A stretch of 64,000 bases of DNA from Acanthosepion esculentum (taxonomy: Eukaryota; Mollusca; Cephalopoda; Sepiida; Sepiidae), in NCBI GenBank assembly GCA_964036315.1, contig OZ038517.1, positions 54,934,288 to 54,998,287 of the forward strand, read 5' to 3'. Under the pieces are notes generated by a model, which saw nothing but the letters and a program-made list of their open reading frames with translations, ran no database searches and was not told the DNA's origin. Each line of letters starts with the position of its first letter. The stretch's first letter is position 1. Below, one piece after another: positions 19,991 to 30,234 of the stretch. Made by a program: the position numbers and the translations under genes.

Positions 19991-20714
19991 CACAGTACAG
20001 TAAGGTCAGTTGGGCACCGTCTGTGAGAAAAAGAGCACATTGACGCAATTCACTCCGCCAGAAATTTGGAAACGACATGCTGTACTGCTTGGCATTCGCG
20101 CCGGAAGCTCCAATAGGAATATTTCAAAGTGTTTGGGTGTTAATTTGAGGAGAGTACAGAGGATTCAGAAAGAGTCAGATGAGTCTAATGGTGATTACGA
20201 AGGTGTTTGGCGTGAGCACTAGTGATGGCGGCGTTATGCCTCCATTCACAGGGCCTCAGACTCAACATGGAGGCCTACATCAAGTGCCTTGACGAGGTAG
20301 TGCTGCCCTGGGTCAAGAGAGTGCCTGGCAACAGGACACTCATGGCTGTCAAACAATTTCTACGTCACCCCTTACATCTGGCCACCTAACCACCTCCCAT
20401 ACTGCAAATTCATTGATTATTATGCGTGGGGCGCAGTTAAGGGAGAGACCAACAAAACTTGTAACGCCGAAGATAAACTATGGTAGCATTCACCAATTTA
20501 AACAATCAGACCATCCAGGAAATTCCGAAGTCGTCTGGAGGCCGTGGATGAAGCCAATGGCGATTTTATTAAATAAATTTACTATTTAGTATTTCCAGAT
20601 ATTTTTGTGTAATTTTGGTAAATATATCTGTTAAAATAAAATGTCAGTGTTATTTTCATTATTGCGTGATTTTGATGACAATTTATCCATCGCATCCTGT
20701 ATTATCGGTTAATA
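19990..20714 (+). mobile_element. Mariner transposon, internally deleted
   Basis: 20010-20222 encodes the N-terminal HTH region 'FTPPEIWKRHAVLLGIRAGS' with 'CLGVNLRRVQRIQKESD'. About 20240-20580 encodes the catalytic half in shifting frames: 'LNMEAYIKCLDEVVLPW', the 'DYYAWGAVKGETNKTC' block at about 20415-20460 (third catalytic Asp region), and 'FRSRLEAVDEANGDFI'. The stretch between them, including the first catalytic Asp, is deleted. The 3' end at 20620-20714 finishes 'TATCCATCGCATCCTGTA', a mariner-like terminal repeat. Its reverse complement begins two fragments at 37682 and 40738. Confidence 0.8.
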
Positions 20715-20722
20715 GAAAATTA

Positions 20723-20819
20723 ATAGATAGATAGATAGATAATGAAGAGACTGAGATAGATAGATAGATAGATAATGAAGAGACTGAGATAGATAGATAG
20801 ATAGATAATGAAGAGACTG

Positions 20820-20882
<63 letters not shown>

Positions 20883-20892
20883 GAAGAGACTG

Positions 20893-20927
<35 letters not shown>

Positions 20928-20970
20928 GAAGAGACTGGGATAGATAGATAGATAGATAATGAAGAGACTG

Positions 20971-21001
<31 letters not shown>

Positions 21002-21048
21002 GAAGAGATTGAGATAGATAGATAGATAGATAGATAATGAAGAGACTG

Positions 21049-21079
<31 letters not shown>

Positions 21080-21089
21080 GAAGAGACTG

Positions 21090-21120
<31 letters not shown>

Positions 21121-21163
21121 GAAGAGACTGAGATAGATAGATAGATAGATAATGAAGAGACTG

Positions 21164-21210
<47 letters not shown>

Positions 21211-21281
21211 GAAGAGACTGAGATAGATAGATAGATAGATAGATAATGAAGCGACTGAGATAGATAGATAGATAGATAGAT
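20723..21281. repeat. GATA array with interspersed AATGAAGAGACTGAG
   Basis: Runs of (GATA)4-15 are separated about thirteen times by 'TAATGAAGAGACTGAGATAG'. The compound unit is a higher-order minisatellite. Its minus strand gives a long Leu-Ser-Ile-Tyr frame that is not a protein. It starts directly after the mariner 3' end ('TTATCGGTTAATAG'). Confidence 0.95.
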
Positions 21282-21504
21282 CTGAAAAGAAAGAAAATTT
21301 TGATAGATCTGTCAAGAAAGACATTTTGACAGATCTGAAAAAAATTGATAGATAGATCTGAAAAAAAAATTTGATAGATAGATAGATAGATAGATCTGAA
21401 AAGAAAGAAAATTTTGATAGATCTGTAAAGAAAGAAATTTTGACAGATCTGAAAAAAATTGGTAGATAGATCTGAAAAAAAATTTGATAGATAGATAGAT
21501 ATAT
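21282..21504. repeat. Two ~113 bp tandem units linked by GATA
   Basis: Each unit reads TCTGAAAAGAAAGAAAATTTTGATAGATCTGT, then AAGAAAGA.ATTTTGACAGATCTG and ends in GATA repeats. Near identity implies recent duplication. Confidence 0.85.
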
Positions 21505-21592
21505 ATATCTGTTAAAATGAAATGTCAGTGTTATTTTCATTATTGCATGATTTAGATAACAATTTATCCACCGTATCCTGTATTATCGGTTA

Positions 21593-21594
<2 letters not shown>
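21505..21594 (+). mobile_element. Mariner 3' end, second copy
   Basis: 'ATATCTGTTAAAATGAAATG' to 'CCTGTATTATCGGTTAATAG' repeats 20620-20714 with a few substitutions, then leads again into GATA repeats (21595-21631). Confidence 0.85.
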
Positions 21595-21631
<37 letters not shown>

Positions 21632-21632
<1 letters not shown>

Positions 21633-21714
21633 TAAATATATCGGTTAAAATGAGATGTCAGTGTTATTTTCATTTTTGCGTCATTTAGACGACAATTTAT
21701 CCATCGCGCCCTGT
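21632..21714 (+). mobile_element. Mariner 3' end, third copy
   Basis: It closes with 'TTATCCATCGCGCCCTGT', the most canonical-looking version of the terminal repeat. Unlike the other two it is not followed by GATA, so it probably marks the original outer end of the element. Confidence 0.85.
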
Positions 21715-21869
21715 AGAAGGCTCACCATATTCCCTCTCCCTTAAAATATATCCTTCGTAAGTCCAATGCACTCTGTATTGCATTTTACGACAATACCCAG
21801 AGTAAATTTCTGGAGCTGTACAATCCTTAATTTCGAACCATGATATAATTCCAAATCATTTACGCGATC

Positions 21870-22010
21870 TTGTGGGGATACGTTATTTTCCACTCTACAA
21901 CTTCTTTCCCCACAGACGCAAAGTTGCACGCCTGTCGTTACTCTATCGCTATTTCGGTGCTCCCATCCGAAAGGAACGTACTCTTCATCTTCTTTATGCG
22001 CCGTGTCCTC
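21870..22010 (+). mobile_element. LINE ORF2 scrap of a different CR1/Jockey-like lineage
   Basis: The plus strand reads 'HRRKVARLSLLYRYFGAPIR' then 'KERTL'. This fits the conserved RRdVAsLSLlYRYFhG block, but with residues unlike the main family here. Only about 40 codons are recognisable. Confidence 0.5.
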
Positions 22011-22017
22011 CCATGAC

Positions 22018-22370
22018 GTAAGCAATCATGGCTCTCCACAATTTCCTGTTTGTGGCTCTTAATAAACGTTGTCTTTTTGTTATCCCCCCCTAAACCCTAT
22101 TCCACCATCCATTTACTCAAGCTCACTAAGTATGTCATGCGCTGTTCTTCGCTCTCCCTCTTGCTCGCTCTCTGTCCTGTGAGTATCAGATTTTACAAGC
22201 ATGTGCCCCTGAAATTTCAACTGTCTCTTTCTAATATTAAGTATATGTTTCCTTTTTGTTTTCCTTTTCTCTAAAATCTCGCCGTTGCTCACATATCCGG
22301 TCCATGGTATCCTCAGCATCCTTCTGTAGAATCGCATTTCTGTTGCCTCGTCTCTACCTCATCTTTGAAG
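22018..22370 (-). mobile_element. RTE-type retrotransposon 3' coding remnant
   Basis: On the minus strand it reads 'MRFYRRMLRIPWTGYVSNGE', then 'ILNIRKRQLKFQGHML', then damaged RTE C-terminus ('MLVKSDTHRTESEQEGER') down to the complement of 'CAATCATGGCTCTCCACAAT'. Confidence 0.8.
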
Positions 22371-22599
22371 AGATTGTCCAGACGAATACGTAATAATCGT
22401 ATCCACCGGTTTATTAAGTTTTGAAAAAAACATTTCAAGCCACCCCCGCTCCTATTGCACCCACCTGCTTATTTTTTTTTCACAGAAACGCTCTGGAAAA
22501 TATTTAAATTCTAAGAAAATGATCATTAGAATTGAAATACAAAAAAGTCGTGTCATCTTTACGCGTTATTTTAATAATGAATAATAAAGACATGGTGAT

Positions 22600-22690
22600 T
22601 TTCTAAGCGTAGCTTAGATGCGGTACGAGACCGAATGTATGGGGTACCCAGTGAGAATCGAACTCACTCTCTTTCCTTTCTTTTTATGTG
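22600..22690 (-). mobile_element. tRNA-derived SINE body fragment
   Basis: Minus-strand GAGTTCGATTCTC-type B box (complement 'GAGAATCGAACTC') followed by a body with 'GGTCTCGTACCGCATCTAAG'. Its head is missing; it abuts the next RTE remnant. Confidence 0.65.
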
Positions 22691-23130
22691 TCATGTCATT
22701 TCAGGACGTAGGCGATCATGGCTCTCCACCTCCCTCTATCCCTTGCAACTCTCAACAAGTTCCTTCCCTCTGCTTCATCCCCGAGACCACGTTCTATCAC
22801 CCACTTGCTTAAGCCTGCCAGGTATGTCACGCGTTGTTTTCCCTTGTCTCTTTTTACTTCGATTCGACCTGTGAGTATCAGATTCTCCAGGTACTCCTTC
22901 CTCATTATGTGTCCCAGGAACTTCAGTTGCCTCTGATATTAAGTATAAGCCTCCTCCTTGTTTGCAACCTCTCTAAAACCTCATCGTTGCTCACGCGCTC
23001 GGTCCATGGTATCCTCAGCATCCTTCTGTAGAACCACATCTCCGTCGCCTCGAGTTTCTTCTTCATCTTTGAGGAAATCGTCCAACATTCGCTGCCGTAA
23101 AGAAGCACAGATGTCACGTAATGGCTCAGT
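22690..23130 (-). mobile_element. RTE-type retrotransposon C-terminal remnant
   Basis: Two minus-strand frames together cover the C-terminus. The first is 'MTSVLLYGSECWTISSKMKK', 'EMWFYRRMLRIPWTERVSND' and 'EVLERLQTRRRLILNIRGN'. The second is 'MRKEYLENLILTGRIEVKRD', 'KGKQRVTYLAGLSKWVIERG' and 'RDRGRWRAMIAYVLK'. A single frameshift near 22920 separates them. It is the second-best RTE copy in the window after 38650-39603. Confidence 0.85.
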
Positions 23131-23144
23131 ATTCATTTCTACGT

Positions 23145-24005
23145 CGTAATTGCTCTAGCGAGACAAGCTTACATCGATGTGCCCCAAAATGATTTTCTAA
23201 GTGTAGTTTAGATATGGCACAAGGCCGAATGAATAGGGCACCCAATGAGACTCGAACTAACTACTCAGTCGTAATTGTTCTAGCGTGACAAGCTTGCAAA
23301 CCATTACACCAATTGCGGTGTCCCAAAATGATTTCCAATGCATAGCGGCACAAGGTTGAAAGTGTGGAGCACCCAGTGAAGATCGGACTCAGTCGTAATT
23401 GATCTAGCAAGATAAGATTACACCACGTCGAGGTGCCCAATGCTGATTTTCTAAGCGCTGCTTAGATGTGGCCGAAAGTATGGAGCAACCAGTCAGGATT
23501 GAACTCAATATTCAGTCAGAATTGAGCTCGCGAGACAAACTTGTTAACCATAACACCACCTCGAGGTGCCCAATAGGGATTTTTTTAAGCGATCCACACT
23601 TTCGGCCTTGTGCCGCATCTAAGCTAGGCTTTGGAAATCATTTTTGGACACCGCGATTATGTGTGGCACAAGGCTGAAAGTAGGGTAGCACCTAGTGAAG
23701 ATCGAACTCACTATTCAGTCGTAATTAACCTAGTTAAGCAAGATTCCTATTGTGATTTTCAAAGCGTAGCTTAGATGTGGCACAAAGCCGAAAGTATGGG
23801 GAACCCCGTGAGGATCGAACTCACTATTCAGTCGTAATTAACCTAGTTAGGCAAGATTCCTATTGTGATTTTCTAAGCGTAGCTTAGATGTGGCACAAGG
23901 CCGAAAGTATGGGGAACCCCGTGAGGATCGAACTCACTATTCAGTCGTAATTGATCTAGCGTGACAAGCTTACTAACTATTACAACACGTCCATGTGCCC
24001 TAATA
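23145..24005 (-). mobile_element. Tandem array of tRNA-derived SINEs
   Basis: At least six minus-strand copies follow each other with periods of roughly 110-140 bp. The best is at about 23880-24000. Its A-box-like 'TGTTGTAATAGTTAGTAAGC' is followed by the B box 'GAGTTCGATCCTC' and then the body 'TTTCGGCCTTGTGCCACATC', 'TAAGCTACGCTTAGAAAATC'. The last two or three copies are nearly identical (GGGGAACCCCGTGAGGATCG). One short body segment at about 23590-23655 is inverted. Such tRNA-type SINEs are known in octopus genomes. Confidence 0.8.
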
Positions 24006-24306
24006 AGTTAAAATATTTGACTGAAAAATGAACAGTGGGAGTTTAACAATTTTTGGCGACGAAAAGCAACTGTTTTGTACATATATATAAAAGTGAATAT
24101 GACCTTCCTGTTCATATTCAGTTTTTCATATCTACACACCGTGATTAAAAGTTAACAGGCATTAAGAGATGCTTTAATGATGTTTCCTGCGCGCTTTTAT
24201 TCTTGTGATCTTGTGCCCGACGAAGCTTAGAAAATAATTCTTAGCCCATTAAATAATTAAAAGTTAAAAGACGTCTAGATAATGGGCGCGGAATACGTGC
24301 ACTTGA

Positions 24307-24775
24307 CACACACACACAACACACACACACACACAACACACAACACACACACACAACACACACACACACACAACACACACACACAACACAACACACAACA
24401 CACACAACACACAACACACACACACAACACACACACACACACAACACACACACACACACACACAACACACAACACACACACACACAACACACACACACAC
24501 ACAACACACAACACACACACACACAACACACACACACACAACACACAACACACACACACAACACACACACACACACAACACAACACACACACACACACAC
24601 AACACACACACACAACACAACACACACACACACACACACAACACACAACACACACACACACAACACACACACACACACAACACACACACACAACACACAC
24701 ACACACACAACACACACACACACACACAACACACACACACACACACACACACACAACACACGACACACACACAAA
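24307..24775. repeat. Long (AC)n/(ACACACAAC)n array
   Basis: About 470 bp of AC repeats punctuated by AACAC phase shifts. It yields several open frames of Cys/Val or His/Thr that are artefacts. Confidence 0.97.
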
Positions 24776-24959
24776 ACCCCCAAAAACAAGGATATCTTGC
24801 CAGACCAGTTAGCTCTTTTGACTTCAACTTGAGTGCCGCTCTAAAAACCAGAGACAGCTGATCCATAACGTAAAGAACTACAAACGAAGTACATTAGAAA
24901 CACGCCTTGTAAGGTTTCTATTTAGTTGCAGTAACAAAAGTTTGATATAGAAGAAAAAT

Positions 24960-25440
24960 GTTTCAACGCCCGTTAAAATACAAGGTGTATACCAGAAGTT
25001 TCGAGACTTTTTTTCAGGAGAGACATTTATTCATTTCAAAGAAGTACAACACGCTTATCTCCTTCAAAGTTGCATCCTCTGACTTCAATGAACTTGCTGT
25101 AGCGCTCCCGTCACTTCGTGAAGATGACATGGAAGTCATCTCCGTCTTTTCAATGTCTTTAAAACGACTGCCCCTGGAATTCTCTTTCAGTTTGGGAACA
25201 ACCAAAAGTCACATGGAACAATGTCTAGACTGTAAAATTTTATGTCCATCACTGTCAGCACAAAACTTGTATCGCAAACTTCCGTATTGTCTTCATGACC
25301 CGACTGCATTTTGCAAACCTATCAGCTGTGACGAGCAGTGTTTAGTTGGGTCTGTTCAAAGAACATTTACAGCCATCTCCTTCAATCTGGAATCGCAAAA
25401 GTTGGCAGGTCAGTTTATTAAATGTATCGTAATGATATAC
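24960..25440 (-). mobile_element. Mariner-like transposase C-terminal pseudogene
   Basis: The minus strand reads 'PKLKENSRGSRFKDIEKTE' after a damaged 'CDFxLF' block (complement near 25200-25225). This fits the family pattern CDFfLFPKLKe.LrG.RFkdIe of the SETMAR/GVQW-type mariner transposases. The plus strand at the far end reads 'AAGTTTCGAGACTTTTTTTC', typical of the terminal region of these transposons. Frameshifts and stops occur throughout. The lineage assignment is tentative. Confidence 0.55.
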
Positions 25441-25569
25441 TAAAATTATAATAATCTAGGTCAAATATAACGGGTTCTCCTAAAAAAAGTCCTAAATCTT
25501 CTGGAATGTACGTCGCAATTTGCTGTATATTTGTATAACATTTCTTCATTCAAACGAAGGGTATTTTGA

Positions 25570-25700
25570 TGTGGTTTAATAGTTAGCAACATTATCTCTC
25601 TAGGTTAATTACGACAATAGTGAGTTCGATCCTCATTGGGTGCCCCATATTTTCGTCTTTGTGCCACATCTAAGCTACGCTTAGAAAATCATTTTCCTTC
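25570..25700 (+). mobile_element. tRNA-derived SINE
   Basis: A-box-like 'GTGGTTTAATAGTTAGCAAC', then B box 'GAGTTCGATCCTC', then the body 'TTTGTGCCACATCTAAGCTA' and 'CGCTTAGAAAATCATTTTCC'. Orientation is opposite to the array at 23-24 kb. A typical dispersed single copy. Confidence 0.8.
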
Positions 25701-26032
25701 ATTCAAACGAACTAAATTCTAAAATAACCCTAACCCACCACTCAAATTTTTCCACCCACTGCTGATACCGAACTCATCATTTATTAGATTTTGACAATTA
25801 TCCATTCTTGTTTATGCCACACACTTTTGTATTCAAGACTCCAGAGTACATATTTATTTGGACGGGGTGTAATAATCGGTCTCGTTTAATTATTTATAAT
25901 TTTCCTTGCATTCTTTAATTTTTCTGTGATTTTCGAAGCGAGTTCTATGCTCCATGCCAACTGTAAAAACAGAAATATTTGGCTTATTTTATAAAATTTG
26001 AAGATAAACTGGTTGGCTGCGTTCGAAGCTGC

Positions 26033-26360
26033 GCACAGGCGTTCGGTGCCGCACACAGGCGTTCGGAGCCGCGCATAGGCGTTCGGAGCCGCGCATAGGC
26101 GTTCGGAGCGGCGCACAGGTGTTCGGAGCCGCGAATAGGCGTTCGGAGCGGCGCACAGGTGTTCGGAGCCGCGCATAGGCGTTCGGAGCGGCGCACAGGT
26201 GTTCGGAGCCGCGCATAGGCGTTCGGAGCGGCGCACAGGTGTTCGGAGCCGCGCATAGTCGTTCGGAGCAGCGCACAGGTGTTCGGAGCGGCGCATAGGC
26301 GTTCGGAGCCACGCACAGGCATTCGGAGCCGCGCATAGGCGTTTTAAGACGCGCACAGGC
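26033..26360. repeat. 20 bp GC-rich minisatellite
   Basis: About sixteen copies of GGCGTTCGGAGCCGCGCATA. Many alternate with a GGTGTTCGGAGCGGCGCACA variant, giving a 40 bp higher-order period. Twenty is not a multiple of three, so all three minus-strand frames stay open. The predicted peptides (APNAYARLRTP..) are repeat artefacts. Confidence 0.95.
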
Positions 26361-26639
26361 TAGAGGCTTCTTCTGAAGAAAAGTGATTTGCTAGGCAACT
26401 AAGAAAATAATTTATGTTACTAATCCAGTTTACACTTGGGATTCCATCTATAACTTAGGCTTGTGCCGTATTCCATCCGAGTTAATGTTCGACAAAATGA
26501 ATTCCTTGTGCGAGATTATTACTAAACTCAGCTCCATTCAGTGGCGGAGCACACTGACAAACAGAACCCCCGCCATTGTACTGAAAAGAGAAGGATTAGA
26601 GTCAATGTCTTATACTCGCGGAAAAAAGATGAGGGAACT

Positions 26640-27000
26640 AAGCAATTTTTTTTTAATTGCATGTACGTATGGGATTGACACATTAAACTCGACCATGTAA
26701 CATACTCCGTTGGCGTGGGCCGAGAGATAAATGCCAAAAAGCCCGGTTCTCATGCGTGTTTATCGTTATGCATAGCTCCAGGGAGCCACCTCCTCTCCCA
26801 AGCAGCACCACCTGAAGAACTAAGCGTGGGAGGACAGGGACAATCCCTGATACGCGAGGCGTCCCAGTAGAGAACTGGAGAGTTTTTGCATCCACTCCCA
26901 TGTATGCGTGGGATTCCCACTTTGAACTCAACCATCTACAAATATTCGGGTGGAGTAGGCGTACCAAGAATTGCATTTGTTTGATGTCGCGCCATTACGT
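26640..27000 (+). repeat. Diverged direct duplication, ~240 bp period
   Basis: 'GTACGTATGGGATTGACACA' near 26662 is echoed by 'GTATGCGTGGGATTCCCACT' near 26902. Both are followed by AAACTC.ACCAT and CG(T/G)TGG(C/A)GT(G/A)GGC. It may be two SINE copies; the family is unclear. Confidence 0.5.
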
Positions 27001-27049
27001 AAGACTTGCAGACAAAGGAAAAGGCAGCAATTTTATAGATGCTTGGGCA

Positions 27050-27112
27050 ATCTTGGACATTCGTGACAAATTTCCAATTCCGAGTCGTTAACCATTACGC
27101 CACGCGCACATA
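27050..27112 (-). mobile_element. tRNA-like module joined to 5S rRNA-like sequence
   Basis: The minus strand reads 'GCGCGTGGCGTAATGGTTAA' then 'CGACTCGGAATTGG'. This has the A-box layout of a tRNA gene, downstream of the 5S-like segment in the same orientation. The B box is poor, so this half is truncated or decayed. Confidence 0.5.
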
Positions 27113-27114
27113 CT

Positions 27115-27210
27115 AGCTTACAGCACTCGGTATTCCCAAGCGGTCACCCATCTAGCTACTGACCAGGCTCGACGTTGCTTAACTTCGGCGTTCGGGACTG
27201 AGGTTACATT
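27115..27210 (-). pseudogene. 5S rRNA-like fragment
   Basis: Complement blocks 'TACAGCACTCGGTATTCCCA', 'AGCGGTCACCCATCTAGCTA' and 'CTGACCAGGCTCGACGTTGC' match 5S rRNA in order. The expected minus-strand text is GCAACGUCGAGCCUGGUyAGUACyUGGAUGGGUGACCGCUUGGGAAUACCGGGUGCUGUA. The 5' third is lost. It is part of a 5S-headed repeat also seen at 42.4 and 63.4-63.6 kb. Confidence 0.8.
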
Positions 27211-27351
27211 TATCAAAATTTAGACGGCTAAACATAGACTAAAGCCTATATTTAGATTAAAAACAGTGTCGGAGTTACCTCCTCCTTAATTTCCTAATTG
27301 TCCAAATTGTTCCTAAGAGTCTCTAAAGTATAAATATTCGCGGATGCTTCG

Positions 27352-27353
<2 letters not shown>

Positions 27354-27405
<52 letters not shown>
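27354..27405. repeat. (CT)n microsatellite
   Basis: About 26 CT units. Confidence 0.97.
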
Positions 27406-27410
<5 letters not shown>

Positions 27411-27599
27411 GCGTTTTCAGCTGACACCGCAACCATGTAGGGCATTCGCAGAAGATTGCGTTTTCCCCTTTGTGGGGAGCGATATACTTTTCCTTGAAAA
27501 GATGCCATGAACATTATGCACACACACACACACAAGTAGGTACGAACATACTTTGAAACACGAACTCTACGTTCATGCACACACACATACACACTCACA

Positions 27600-28660
27600 T
27601 TAATGTTTTCTTCTCTCCTGTAAACCCTTTTTGTTGTTTAATACACATATTTGTTTGTACATGTATATCGGTTTCTTTTTACATTTCCTTTTTGGTAGAC
27701 TCATTCTCCGAGTCTGCCATATTTGTAGCGGATTTTATTTCAGGAGTTCCACACGTGTTCATATCACAACGCGGAAAAAAAACCCCGGCCCGCCACAACA
27801 GAATAAATATGGTATTTAATTCTTGTTCTTGCTTGTCTTTCCTTGAATTAAAATATTTTCGAATGGGATTTTTCGGCCATTGATTATTAGAACATTCTGT
27901 CATGTTTTGATTTGGCTTTTTATCTCGCAGAGGTTACCCGTCGTTTCCCATCTATTACCAAAATAACACCAGTCGTGTATAAATTCAGGAATACTACTAC
28001 TAGTGCTATTACTACTACTACTCTACTAATAATAATAAAAAGCAAAAGAATTGATGTCATTCTTCCGATATTTTGTAACCCTTAGAGAAGAACGCTGTTT
28101 AAAAAAAGAGAGAATGTTTAACAATATTTCGACAGTATGTCTGTCTGTCTTCATGTTGTTTTAAAATTGCATACAAGTAAAAAAAAGAAATATAAAAAAT
28201 AAAAAGTCTTTATGCAAACATCGCTTTTCTTGAGAAAAAGGTTGTAGTGGTAATCAACGCGTCAAAGCGAACGAAAACGCATCCAGCGTGGATGGAATGC
28301 AACAGAAACGTGCGTAACATGATAGGGCCGTGCTCATGTTAAACTATTAGTTGATTTGTGAGAGCAATTAGTCAAACAGCTTAGCGTAAATCTTATAGAA
28401 CTTTCCTGTCATTTGGTCCATTCACCCGGGATGGGACGTTAGTAGTGTGCATACGTAACTCATGAATTTTAAGGGTTGAAAGCGGGGGTCTCTACGGATC
28501 CCTGCTTATTTTTTCAGAATTTATTGTGAACAATATGTATTATAATTTATTTTCATTTTTATCAATATTTTAATATATAAAAAAAAATCGATAACTCTGT
28601 TCTAATTATTTTGTGTGTATGTATGTATTCATGTCCTGTATAACGTCCCAAACTACAACA
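27600..28660. other. AT-rich interval without recognisable gene
   Basis: Contains a short ACT/ATA trinucleotide run at about 27990-28035. The open frame at 27575-27883 begins in CA repeats and has no motif. Nothing else is supportable. Confidence 0.4.
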
Positions 28661-28664
28661 CTTA

Positions 28665-29115
28665 CTATATTATCTGTCTATATTTCTGAGACGAGGCATT
28701 GTAATTATTTACATTATTAAAATTGCTGTCTTCATCTTTATTGCTATATTCATGACGTTTCAGCCGTTGTACGCTTCGGCCTTCTTCAGGTGATTGGACT
28801 TTCGAACTGAACCATATATTTCCTCCACCAAGCTAAATTGTTCTAGTTCTACGTGCTATGCCTCTTCCGGATGTCTCAGTATAAGTTATCTCTCTTTAGC
28901 TCAGCTCTCCAAGTTCGCCTCAGTTATAGCCGGGTATTGAACTAACAACTCTTTGGGTTAAGTGATTGGATTCAACCAACGCTTTTATCCACTTGGCCTG
29001 AAGAGCGTACAACGGCCGAAACGTCATGGATATGGCAATAAAGATGAGGACAATAGTCTGAACAATATAAATAGCGTAAATAATTACAATAAAATCTCAG
29101 AATAGACAGACTAGT
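28665..29115. mobile_element. Fold-back element with tRNA-like core
   Basis: The left arm (about 28665-28800) contains 'TTCATCTTTATTGCTATATT' and 'CGTTTCAGCCGTTGTACGCT'. The right arm (about 29000-29115) contains 'AGCGTACAACGGCCGAAACG' and 'ATATGGCAATAAAGATGAGG'. They are inverted repeats of ~110 bp. Between them the minus strand has an A-box-like segment and a B-box-like 'GTTCAATACCCGG'. Same family as 62515-63055. Confidence 0.8.
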
Positions 29116-29474
29116 TTAAAGGACGCGGCATTTAAGCTAGCTCCTGCGGAGGGTTCTTCATTCGGACTTCATCACAATAGGTAGGGAGAAGTAGATGAGA
29201 TAGGCAACAATAAACTACAGAAGAATTCAAAATTGATCGCTGCACTTAAATATTACATTAATATTTAAGCTTACTTTTTAAAAGTTCAATGATAATTCTT
29301 CTGATGCAAACTTAAACTAAAGAAAATTTGATGTGCGTAGGTCCTTACTTTCCGTACAAACAATTATTTTTATTTCATGGGTGACTTTCGCAATTAATTT
29401 CGATTATTCCCAAATTTATTTCCAATGTATAAAAATTGTTTTCGTACAAAAAAAAAAAGTCACAAAAATCACAT

Positions 29475-29915
29475 AAAAAATCGCCGTAATAAAAACTTGT
29501 GAATTCAAAATTTCAGGATTGCGGGTCCGGATCTGGCCCGGAATATCTTTAATTTGCTCACGGAGTCGGCTTAATTCCAAAGGGTATATGTTGGGCTACG
29601 GCTAAAGTTGAAAACACGGACAATTTGATTTTGAAACAATGTCATTTAAGAACAGTATTTTTTCATTTGAACATGAGCTATTGAAAGTTAAATAGTTGTG
29701 TCCCTTTAAATGTTTTTATCAATAAAAACCATGATGGCGGAATACGAAAACAATCGGAGTAATGAAAACTTGGTAATCCAAAATTTCGGCATTTTATGTC
29801 CGGATCCGGTCTGGAACGTTTTTAATTTGTCCACGGAGTCTTTTTGATTCCCAAATGATATATGTTGAGCTCCGGCCACTAGCTGTAAAGTTGAAAAAGT
29901 GTGACACACTGACGT
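29475..29915 (+). repeat. Two tandem copies of a ~275 bp repeat
   Basis: 'CGGATCTGGCCCGGAA' and 'CCACGGAGTC' type motifs recur at about 29529/29806 and 29560/29833. Each is followed by a 'TATATGTTGGGCT' or 'TATATGTTGAGCT' block and GTTGAAAA. The second copy extends to 'GTGACACACTGACGTTCGCA'. I do not recognise the family; the ending looks like a DNA-transposon terminus. Confidence 0.7.
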
Positions 29916-30234
29916 TCGCATTTATTATGTAGATATTAAGTTGAAATCTTAATTTATTTTGCTTTTTTATATTTGGTTATTGCAAAAAATAAATCATTTA
30001 AAAAATCGTCTGTTATTAAAAATATATGGAATATCGTACGATTCATTTTTTCGTTAACTTCCATACTTTTTATTTAAAAAAATAACAGAATGACGTTGAA
30101 AACACTAAAATATCAGCTGTTCTTTATTCAAGGAGGTTTTAAGTTACAAATATATTCAGTTGCATAAAGACTAAAGAAATACATTATTTATCAAACATTT
30201 CTTGAAACATGCTGAATCCGAATCACATAAGGAT

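Noticed and set aside
20683..21540. 285-codon Leu-Ser-Ile-Tyr-rich minus-strand frame
   Set aside because: Produced by the GATA array; its periodicity follows the DNA repeat, not protein structure.
23880..24000. Functional tRNA gene
   Set aside because: A and B boxes are present, but acceptor and anticodon stems do not pair and a SINE body follows.
24241..24866. Long Cys/Val-rich or His/Thr-rich open frames over the AC array
   Set aside because: They are direct translations of an AC microsatellite, open in several frames on both strands, with no domain or gene context.
25886..26356. Three overlapping Ala/Pro/Arg-rich repeat proteins
   Set aside because: A 20 bp repeat opens all three frames equally, so the frames cannot be taken as evidence of selection.
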